The notes under the pieces: model-generated
What the model saw: only the letters and a program-made list of their open reading frames with translations
Told to the model about the DNA's origin: nothing
Databases searched by the model: none
Shown here: positions 9,180-15,790 of the stretch, in pieces
Numbering within the stretch: position 1 is the stretch's first letter
How the letters are laid out: every line of letters begins with the position of its first letter
Origin: an uncultured bacterium
GTDB lineage: Bacteria; Bacillota_I; Bacilli_A; RFN20; CAG-826
NCBI GenBank assembly: GCA_949299195.1
Contig: CASFZN010000003.1
Location: 1 to 51,662, forward strand
Direction of reading: 5' to 3'
DNA length: 51,662 nt
Translations under genes and position numbers: made by a program

Positions 9180-9204
9180 AGCACGATAACTATCGTGTTT
9201 TTTT
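9180..9204 (+). terminator. Hairpin with T-run at left edge of the insert
   Basis: cacgata and tatcgtg form a 7-bp stem (about 9182-9197) followed by seven Ts. It looks like the terminator of a gene whose 3' end may be the few codons just before it (ending in a TAA at 9172-9174). Confidence 0.65.
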
Positions 9205-9210
9205 GTTTTA

Positions 9211-9232
9211 GTTGGTAAAATGTTGGTAAATT
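9211..9232 (+). repeat. 11-bp tandem repeat, left copy (two units)
   Basis: gttggtaaaat followed by a second unit ending in aaatt. The same array, with three units, is at 12178-12210 near the other edge of the insert. Confidence 0.7.
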
Positions 9233-9394
9233 TTTTTAAAAATTGTTTTTTATGGTGAAAGGAGCGGTCCAATAGGACTCATTTTTTGATAGTGTTTACA
9301 AATTTTAACAATAATTGACTATAGAGTGCAAATTATAACTAGAAATTTAATTAAATTATTCTTTTAATATGTCACCCCTATCATTTAAATATTC

Positions 9395-9423
9395 TTGTCA
9401 TAATTATTAAGACGATAGATAAT
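9395..9423 (+). promoter_or_regulatory. Possible promoter of S8 protease gene
   Basis: TTGTCA, 17 bases, then GATAAT. It is about 130 bases before the protease start. The 365-base stretch 9175-9540 otherwise holds the hairpin, the repeat and part of an inverted pair (ggtccaatag at 9266-9275, complement at 11761-11770). Confidence 0.3.
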
Positions 9424-9551
9424 AAAAATATATAAAATATTTTCTAATATTTAAAAATTTTTAAGTAAATAATGGTTTTAAAGTTGATATAAACGGACTT
9501 GCATTATTTAAATATCGTTGTTTTATAGATATAAATCATGTGGAGGTTTAT

Positions 9552-11075
9552 ATGATTTCTCAAATAATTTTAACGGCACTTTTAGTATATGATATAGGTA
9601 ATATTGCTAACGTTTTAACTACAAAAGAAAATAATGAAAAAAATCTAGTTTCTTTCATTGTTAAATTAAAAGAAAAAACTGATAAAAATGAAATTTTAAA
9701 TAAATATTCTTCATCCATATTTGTTGATAGTATTGATTTTTTAAATTCTCCAAAAGAAAGTATTAAAACATTTTTAATCGACACTTCAAATTCATTGGGG
9801 TTAGAAACTTTTTTAGAATCGGATAGTTCAATTCAATCTTTTACTATCGATGAAAAAATTCAACTTTTTGATTATTCTAAAGAAAAAATCCTAGATAATA
9901 CGTTTGTATCATTAAAAGCAGAGACAATTGATGAATGGGCTGAAAATATTAGTCTTAGTAAAGCTCGGCAAATCAACGAATCAGCTTCAAGCATTAGAGT
10001 TGCTCTTCTTGATAGTGGTGTTGATGGTGATCATTCTGAATTAAGCGGTTCACTAAATAAAAATTTATCTAAAAGTTTTGCTAAAGGATTCGATGCATTA
10101 GAAGATAATTATGGACATGGAACTGCAGTTGCCGGAATAATAACAGCTAAACATGACGGTGATTTAGTTTATGGAATAAGTGATAAAGTTGATTTGGTCT
10201 CAATCCGTATGACAGATGATAAGGCTTATTCAAATTTTTCTGACATAGCTAGCGCAATAAATTATGCCGAAACAATTAATGCAGATTTAATTAATTTCAG
10301 TTATTTATTTTCTGAAAAAGCAGCAACTTATCTTGAAGAGGCTATAGATAATTTTTCTGGAATCTTTGTTTGCGCAGGAGGAAATGAAGGATATAATTTA
10401 GAAACTAATACTAAAATTCCGGCCTGTTTAGATAGCGATAATATTGTAGTTGTCGGAGCAACAAATTCTAGTGATAATATTCAAACCGATCAAAATACCG
10501 GCCCATCTGTAATCGATTTGTTTGCACCAGGTGGGAACATGTACTTGTTAAATAATACTGGCGGATATTACAAAAGCTCATATAGTGCTTATACTTCATA
10601 TGCAACACCAGTTGTTACTGGCGCCCTAGCACTATATATGCAAAATCATCAATCGGCTACGAACCAAACTATTATTAATAGACTTTTATCGACGGTAGAT
10701 AAAGGTTCTCAGTTTAATAATAAATGTGTTTCAAACGGCAGAATAAACGTTTTCAAATTGTTGCACGAAAATCATAATTATCAATATAGACGGCTAAATA
10801 CTAAACAACATGAAGTAACTTGTTCGGAATGTGATTATAAAATTAATGCTGGTCATGTCGTAGAGAGTGGTGCATTCGAAAGCGGAAGTAAACTTGCCAC
10901 ATGTTTATTATGTGGAGGCGGTGCTGAAATGGGTTTTGTGATTGGTCCAATGTCCGCTTATAATAATAACACGAGTCAAGTTATAGACGGTATTTTAGTA
11001 TTATCTGCTACCGATTATGCAAGATTTGCAAATGGAGAATTAAGTGATGAAGAAATTTTATCTTATTTTAATTAG
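9552..11075 (+). CDS. Subtilisin-like serine protease (S8), probably secreted
   Basis: 507 residues from the ATG at 9552, chosen because GGAGG lies five bases before it; an in-frame GTG at 9540 overlaps that site. A short hydrophobic N-terminus is followed by a pro-region of about 125 residues and then the S8 domain. Asp is in ALLDSGVD (about 154), His in YGHGTAVAG (about 189), the oxyanion Asn in AGGNEG (about 278) and Ser in AYTSYATPVVTG (about 349). The usual GTSMA is thus YTSYA, but the Ser is kept. The C-terminal 90 residues hold a His/Cys pattern (H-EVTCSECDY...H, then CLLCGG) that may bind metal. It sits inside a dead transposon and overlaps the next gene by 29 bases, so the two are co-expressed and perhaps act together. 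Confidence 0.88.
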   Translation: MISQIILTALLVYDIGNIANVLTTKENNEKNLVSFIVKLKEKTDKNEILNKYSSSIFVDSIDFLNSPKESIKTFLIDTSNSLGLETFLESDSSIQSFTIDEKIQLFDYSKEKILDNTFVSLKAETIDEWAENISLSKARQINESASSIRVALLDSGVDGDHSELSGSLNKNLSKSFAKGFDALEDNYGHGTAVAGIITAKHDGDLVYGISDKVDLVSIRMTDDKAYSNFSDIASAINYAETINADLINFSYLFSEKAATYLEEAIDNFSGIFVCAGGNEGYNLETNTKIPACLDSDNIVVVGATNSSDNIQTDQNTGPSVIDLFAPGGNMYLLNNTGGYYKSSYSAYTSYATPVVTGALALYMQNHQSATNQTIINRLLSTVDKGSQFNNKCVSNGRINVFKLLHENHNYQYRRLNTKQHEVTCSECDYKINAGHVVESGAFESGSKLATCLLCGGGAEMGFVIGPMSAYNNNTSQVIDGILVLSATDYARFANGELSDEEILSYFN

Positions 11076-11586
11076 TATATTATTTATCTTAACTAGTTGT
11101 GAGAATAAAGCTGATAATTTAAATAATGAGACAATTCATTTTATTCCTTCATATTCACCAGTAACGAAATCGTTAATTTTTGATAATAGCGAATTAATTA
11201 ACTTAAAAAAATATGATTCTGAAAGTGAATATAATAATGATTATAATACTTTATTAAATTCAGATATTTTAGTAAGAGACAAAAAATCGTTATCAAGTTT
11301 AGAATTTAATAATGATTCAATTTTAATTTTAGTTTCACTTTTAACGATGTATGAAAATTGTTATCCAGTTAATCTTATTAATATTGACACTAAAAAAGTT
11401 AATAATAAAGCTATTTTATCTTTTTCTTCTTTTAATGAACATGAAGGAGAAGGAGGATGTGGAATAAGTCTCCCATCCTTTCATTATTTCTTTATTAATA
11501 TTGATTTAAAAGTCAAAGATTTTAATGAAATTGAAGTTAATTATGATGTTTTGGGTGGAAATAATGTTAAAGAATTTAGTTTTTAA
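11047..11586 (+). CDS. Lipoprotein, function unknown
   Basis: 179 residues. A lipoprotein signal (MKKFYLILISILFILTSC) has its lipobox Cys at 18; the ATG at 11047 has GGAG nine bases upstream and is preferred to the GTG at 11044. The mature part is acidic and Asn-rich with no recognised domain; a stretch of small residues (EHEGEGGCGISLPSFHYFF) near the C-terminus stands out. It overlaps the protease gene by 29 bases in another frame. The pair may be translationally coupled, and this protein could be a surface partner, inhibitor or immunity factor of the protease; that is speculation. Confidence 0.7.
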   Translation: MKKFYLILISILFILTSCENKADNLNNETIHFIPSYSPVTKSLIFDNSELINLKKYDSESEYNNDYNTLLNSDILVRDKKSLSSLEFNNDSILILVSLLTMYENCYPVNLINIDTKKVNNKAILSFSSFNEHEGEGGCGISLPSFHYFFINIDLKVKDFNEIEVNYDVLGGNNVKEFSF

Positions 11587-11626
11587 AACTTAGTTCAAAT
11601 TAAAATTTAAAGTCCATTTATAATAG

Positions 11627-11668
11627 AATAAGCCTGTTATTATATTTATAAAAAACAACGGGCTTATT
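11627..11668 (+). terminator. Terminator of protease-lipoprotein unit
   Basis: aataagcctgtt (11627-11638) pairs with aacgggcttatt (11657-11668), including one G-U pair, followed by Ts. It lies 41 bases past the lipoprotein stop. Confidence 0.7.
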
Positions 11669-11822
11669 TTACTTGTAAATAAGTGAATGATTGTCCGTCT
11701 AAATCTAAAAGGCTTCGGTCTTCATCATCCAACTTAAATACGAAAGTTTAGCAAGAAAATCTATTGGACCATGATTAGTATTATTTTTTCTATTTTTGAT
11801 GAATTATTTATCTTGATTATCT

Positions 11823-12084
11823 CGATTATTTAAATAGTTCTGGAATATTTAGCTTAATGACTCTTGTTTTATCTTCGGCCTTTTTTACCACATGTCGGGT
11901 AAAACGAACTTTTACGAGTGTGTAAAGTAATGTGAAAAATGCCACAATTAGTACATTTATAATAAGACATAACAAGTTCAAGTTTTTTACATTTGAGCAT
12001 ATTTCCAACGTTGATTGTAAAGCCTATTTTAAACATATCTTTTAATGCTCGATTAGTCATAACGTAAATATAACCTTTTTCCAT
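11823..12084 (-). pseudogene. T5orf172/MUG113-like GIY-YIG-type gene, truncated and frameshifted
   Basis: The start EKGYIYVMTNRALKDMFKIGFT matches the opening of T5orf172-type (GIY-YIG-like) domains. It then passes quickly into a zinc-ribbon-like segment (CTNCG...YPTCGKK) and stops at about 11869. Shifting one base at the six-A run near 11881 continues the frame as AEDKTRVIKLNIPELFK to about 11826, a natural-looking end. Most of the nuclease fold is missing, so it is an internally deleted relic with an extra frameshift. Confidence 0.45.
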
Positions 12085-12177
12085 AATGTCTCCTAATATT
12101 TTGATTTTGAATTATATTATCTTTGAAAATTTTATTATAATGGAGTTAGTATTGAAATAGAATTAATAAAAGAAAAA

Positions 12178-12210
12178 GTTGGTAAAATGTTGGTAAAATG
12201 TTGGTAAATT
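12178..12210 (+). repeat. 11-bp tandem repeat, right copy (three units)
   Basis: Three head-to-tail units of gttggtaaaat (the last ends aaatt). Direct copy of the array at 9211-9232. Recombination between them would remove about 2.97 kb including protease and lipoprotein. Confidence 0.7.
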
Positions 12211-12303
12211 AATTTTGTATTTCATTGTATTTTGTTGTTTTTCAAATATATAAAATACGAGAATCATGGGTAAAATTAAATATAACTTTTATTCTTTTTC
12301 GAA

Positions 12304-12941
12304 CCTAAAAAACTACTTACAGATAATATGAGCGCTATTGTTGCTATTAGAGGAAATAGCAAATATGTTCACTTAACTTTTAGACAATTTGTAAAGGATA
12401 TTGGATCAGAATTGCAACTTTGCAAATGCAGACATTCATACACAAAAGGAAAAGTTGAATCTGTGAATAAGTACCAAAATTGGATTAAACCTTACGATTA
12501 TAAGTTTGAAAACAAAGAGGCATTATTCGCTACTATTCAAGAAATTTTAAATCAATCAAATTATCAAATTAATACAACAACTGGCTTATCACCAGATTAT
12601 TTATTTAAAGCTAAAGAAAAAGGAACACTTTTACCGCTACCATCAGTGTTTCTTCTGAATTCCTATCTTAATTTTAATGAAGAAAAACCGTTAATATTTG
12701 TTCGTTGATCTATTACAAAAGAGCTTGGTATGGTGTTCCTCACGAATATATTAATAAAAAAGTTCTTGTAAAAGAAGAAAATAATTTAGTTTTTGTTTTT
12801 TCCTTAAAATTAAAACTTATAGCCACATATGATCTGAAGGATGAAGGAATTCATTATGCTAAGAGTCTTTACAATATCGCAAAAGGATTTAATGAAACTT
12901 TAGATGAATTTAACAACAGAATAGATTCTAATTTGCGATAA
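12304..12941 (+). pseudogene. istA: IstA transposase, C-terminal half (frameshifted)
   Basis: The frame resumes as PKKLLTDN, which holds the second catalytic Asp, then YTKGKVESVNKYQNW with the catalytic Glu. It runs to a TGA at 12706-12708 (after PLIFVR), and the remaining C-terminal domain (IYYKRAWYGVPHEYINKKV) continues in another frame from about 12708 to the TAA at 12939-12941. A few codons expected between the two parts are missing, so a small deletion with frameshift occurred. Together with 8590-9162 it makes one full IstA. Confidence 0.85.
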
Positions 12942-12967
12942 TTATCGAAATATCAGGAGAAAATTTA

Positions 12968-13734
12968 ATGGAAAATCACATAAATTACGAAAGTTTAATA
13001 GAAAAATAAAGATTTCTAGGACTTGAAGGATTTGAGAATAACTTAGATGCTATGGTTCAGAAAACAAGGGATAACGAAATAGATTTTGTCGGAGCATTGG
13101 ACTTTTTAATTTCTTGCCAGATACAAATCAAAAAGGAGAATGTATATAAAGCCGCAATAAAAGTTTCTCATTTTCCTTTTATAAAACGCTTGCAGACTTT
13201 GATTTTAGTTTCCAACCTTCACTGAATAAAAGTTTAATTATGAGTTTCGCTAATCTGCAATTTCTTCATGAGAATAAGAATATTATTTTCTTTGGAACTC
13301 CAGGAACGGGAAAAACTCACTTAGCTACCGCTATTGGAATTGAAGTTGCAAGAAATAGTAAATTAACTTATTTCATTACTTGCAAAGATTTAGTTTGGCA
13401 ATTATCAAAAGCCAGAAATGAAAACAATTTAGAGAGAAGATTAAAACATTTTGCATCTTACTCTTTGCTAATTATTGATGAAGTTGGTCATGATGTATTA
13501 ACTGAATCAGAATCGAATGACCTCTTTCAGCTTTTACAAATGAGATACGAAAAACATTCAACAATTATAACCACCAATTATAACTTTTCTGAATGGTCAA
13601 AAATATTTCCTAATACAAAAATTGCTCTAAGTTCGATGATGGATCGTTTAGTACATCATTCTGAATTAATAACAATAAACGGTCCTTCTTATCGAACAAG
13701 ATTTGTAAGCGATTATTTAATAAATTGTGAATAA
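12968..13734 (+). pseudogene. istB: IstB transposition ATPase, nonsense and frameshift
   Basis: Begins MENHINYESLIEK at 12968, is stopped by TAA at 13007-13009, then reads on in frame (RFLGLEGFENNLDAMV) to about 13184, where one base is lost near ataaaacg. From there the next frame gives ADFDFSFQPSLNK and the AAA+ core: Walker A GTPGTGKTHLA and Walker B LLIIDEVGHD. An internal ATG at 13240 could in principle give a 164-residue ATPase core, but the N-terminal part is needed in known IstB proteins. Confidence 0.87.
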
Positions 13735-13766
13735 AAAGGTGGATCAAAATTAACTGTCTTTATTGG

Positions 13767-14048
13767 TAAAAAATATATTGACTTTATCAATTTTACGTTG
13801 TATTCATTTTGAATATACCAATACGCTCCTTTTATGCTCGATCCTGGTATCGACAAAACTCTTATTATTTCTTCTACATAATCATCTAATTCTGATTTCT
13901 TTTTCTTTCTTTCTTTTTTCACCTTCCCTTCATACATTTTTTTGATTGTATGTCTATCCTTTCCGAATTGACGTCCAAGCAAACTAAAATTTGGTTTTAT
14001 GTTCATACTTTTCAATATGGTTAAAGAACCAAGTAAATTTACTTCCAT
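13767..14048 (-). pseudogene. Second IS21-type istA, N-terminal fragment
   Basis: Starts at the ATG 14048 with GGAG five bases upstream. Residues include a helix-turn-helix (FSLLGRQFGKDRHTIKKMY), a basic stretch, and GSSIKGAYWYIQNEYN, the pattern of IS21-family IstA N-termini. It differs from the copy at 8590. The frame is cut at about 13767 by the right end of the other IS21 element; the few residues after that (to 13713) are read-through into that element. Catalytic domain absent. Confidence 0.65.
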
Positions 14049-14104
14049 AATCATCTCCTTTTACGGATTAGATTATAAAGTATTCCCAAAACTGGTGAAT
14101 GTTA

Positions 14105-14223
14105 TTTTCCCTTTTTTGGTTAAATTTATTTACCTATATCACTATTTTAATTTTGGACGTCCTCAGTCTTGTTTAAATTATTTAACTCCGATGGAATTCA
14201 AACAGAGCTATGAAAAATTTTAG
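14105..14223 (+). pseudogene. IS3-family OrfB transposase, C-terminal tail
   Basis: The last residues, YLYHYFNFGRPQSCLNYLTP followed by MEFKQSYEKF, match the conserved end of IS3-type OrfB integrases (Y-N-x-x-RPQSxLxxLTPxE). The catalytic DDE region upstream is missing, replaced by the second IS21 fragment. Confidence 0.7.
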
Positions 14224-14224
14224 G

Positions 14225-14242
14225 TGTCTACTTTAAGTTGAC
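14225..14242. repeat. IS3-type right terminal repeat
   Basis: tgtctactttaagttgac follows the OrfB stop directly, the position and look of an IS3-family right end. No matching left end was found. Confidence 0.5.
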
Positions 14243-14310
14243 TAATGCAATCTTAATAAATCCCCGGACATCCTCGTTTAAATTTAGAGAGCCCTTTTAG
14301 TTAAGCACAG

Positions 14311-14355
14311 TTAATTAAAAGACCGTTTGGGATCCCCTTACGGTCTTTTAATTAA
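14311..14355 (-). terminator. Terminator of the opp operon
   Basis: 14311-14326 pairs with 14340-14355 (16 bp, centre agaccgt/acggtct) around a 13-base loop. It sits 26 bases past the oppF stop on the minus strand. Confidence 0.88.
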
Positions 14356-14380
14356 TGAAGGATATTCATTATCTATTAAG

Positions 14381-15790
14381 CTACTCACTTTCGTGAGATG
14401 CCTTAATATCAAGCTCTTTAATTTCTTCCTTATACTTAGCAATCTCTTCAGTATTAGCTAAAATGAAATGACCTGGAAGAATTTCAACAAGTTTAGGTTT
14501 TTCCTTACTATAGTCATGAACTTCGTTAGGTTTATAAACAATTCTCTTACGGTTCTTTTCGGTTAAAGGATTAGGCTTAGGAATTGCACTTAATAAAGAT
14601 TTTGTATATGGGTGAAGCGGATGTTTAAACAATTCATCACTCGTAGCAAGTTCAACAATTTCACCAAAATACATAACTGCAATTTTATCGCAAAAATACT
14701 TAACAACCGATAAATCGTGGGCAATAAATAACAAAGTTAATTTATATTCATCTTTTAAATCGTTTAAAAGGTTGATAATTTGAGCACGAATTGAAACGTC
14801 GAGTGCAGAAATTGGTTCATCACAAATTAATAATTTTGGATTCATAATTAGAGCGCGAGCAATACCAATTCTTTGTCTTTGACCTCCTGAGAATTCATGT
14901 GGATAACGGTTAGCATAATCTTCGATTAAACCGACTTTTTCTAAAGCTTCAACAACTTTTTTATGGTTTTCAGCTTTATTTTTATAGCCTTGGATTTGTA
15001 AACCTTCGCTGATGATTGATTCAACTGTCATACGTGGATCTAAAGAATCAACAGGATCTTGGAAAATCATTTGAATTTCTTTCATTAAATTTGGATCGAC
15101 ATGTGAATCATCATATTTTATTTGTTTAATTTTAGCTTTTTGAACCTTTATGACATTGTCGCAATATTCTTTAGCTTTACTTAATTTTGTGTCGTGTTCT
15201 TCTTTACTAATCTCACCATTATTTAAAGCAGTAGCAAGTTTTTTCTTTTCTTCATTAAATCTTTTTTTGGTATATTTAATTTCTTTCTCATTCCATCTAC
15301 TACCTGCTCCAATTCTATGTCCTTTGTAATAAATCGAACCTGAAGTAATGTTATAAAGTCTAATAATAGATCTGCCAGTGGTGGTTTTACCACAACCTGA
15401 TTCACCGACAAGACCAAAACATTCACCTTCCTTAACTTGGAAGGAAATATCATGAACCGCTTTTAATTTATAGCGGGTTGGACCACTACCGAAGAAGAAA
15501 TATTGTTTTAAATGATTTACACTTAAAATAATATTTTGATCAACATAATCTTTTTTAAATTTACATTTAGAACGTATGTCAGAAATAACGGTTTCTTCAC
15601 TTTTTACTTCTTTTAATTCATCGGCGCTTGGTGGGAAATGCTCGTGTAAATCGTTTTCATTTTTATCTAAATCAATATTTACATTTGTTTCTTGCATTTC
15701 TTGATAAAGATTTTCATCTTTTTGAAGCATCTTAACCTTAGAGGTTTCTAAAAGTTCTTCTTTATGAATCTCATTAGTTTTCTTTTTCAT
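14381..15790 (-). CDS. oppF: Oligopeptide ABC importer, ATPase OppF, with insert
   Basis: 469 residues against about 310-330 usual. An acidic N-terminal extension of about 80 residues precedes the ATPase. Walker A is GESGCGKT (129-136). A Lys/Glu-rich helical insert of about 65 residues (165-233) separates it from the Q-loop IFQDPVDSLDPRM. Then come the signature EFSGGQRQRIGIARAL (299-314), Walker B LLICDEPISALD and the switch His in IAHDLSVV. These support an active nucleotide-binding domain that pairs with OppD to power peptide import. AAGGAGG precedes the start, which overlaps the end of oppD by 17 bases. Last gene of the operon. Confidence 0.93.
   Translation of the reverse strand: MKKKTNEIHKEELLETSKVKMLQKDENLYQEMQETNVNIDLDKNENDLHEHFPPSADELKEVKSEETVISDIRSKCKFKKDYVDQNIILSVNHLKQYFFFGSGPTRYKLKAVHDISFQVKEGECFGLVGESGCGKTTTGRSIIRLYNITSGSIYYKGHRIGAGSRWNEKEIKYTKKRFNEEKKKLATALNNGEISKEEHDTKLSKAKEYCDNVIKVQKAKIKQIKYDDSHVDPNLMKEIQMIFQDPVDSLDPRMTVESIISEGLQIQGYKNKAENHKKVVEALEKVGLIEDYANRYPHEFSGGQRQRIGIARALIMNPKLLICDEPISALDVSIRAQIINLLNDLKDEYKLTLLFIAHDLSVVKYFCDKIAVMYFGEIVELATSDELFKHPLHPYTKSLLSAIPKPNPLTEKNRKRIVYKPNEVHDYSKEKPKLVEILPGHFILANTEEIAKYKEEIKELDIKASHESE

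Larger units (their letters stand above)
9163..12303. mobile_element. Insertion inside istA carrying protease and lipoprotein genes
   Basis: Left edge: istA reads GGVP, then foreign sequence starts near 9163. Right edge: istA resumes as PKKLLTDN from about 12304. The two halves join without gap or overlap apart from a shared cct. The insert holds a hairpin, an intact S8 protease gene, an intact lipoprotein gene and a broken T5orf172-like gene. It has no recognisable recombinase. An 11-bp tandem repeat (gttggtaaaat) lies 48 bases inside the left edge and about 95 bases inside the right edge, in the same orientation. Mechanism of entry unknown. Confidence 0.65.
8530..13766 (+). mobile_element. 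IS21-family element, interrupted and decayed
   Basis: Ends are the inverted pair ccaataaggacag (8530-8542) and ctgtctttattgg (13754-13766), 12 of 13 identical, and similarity continues inward. Between them lie istA (two halves) and istB in the usual order. Without the roughly 3.1-kb insertion at 9163-12303 the element would be about 2.1 kb, normal for IS21. istA and istB both carry frameshifts or nonsense changes. No clear target duplication was seen. Left neighbour is an IS110 fragment and right neighbour is another IS21-type istA start, so this copy landed in older IS debris. Confidence 0.75.

Noticed and set aside
9266-11770. Inverted pair ggtccaatag / ctattggacc as terminal repeats of the cassette
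   Set aside because: Only ten bases match, the two copies lie well inside the insert edges, and similarity does not continue, so it is noted only as a possible internal feature.
11826-12008. Separate 60-residue minus-strand gene
   Set aside because: Its first half is a shifted reading of the T5orf172-like relic; only the last 17 codons look like a true C-terminus, and these were joined to that relic.
13763-14104. Plus-strand frames of 60-74 codons opposite the second istA fragment
   Set aside because: They are antisense shadows, apart from the end at 14105-14223, which matches IS3 OrfB.
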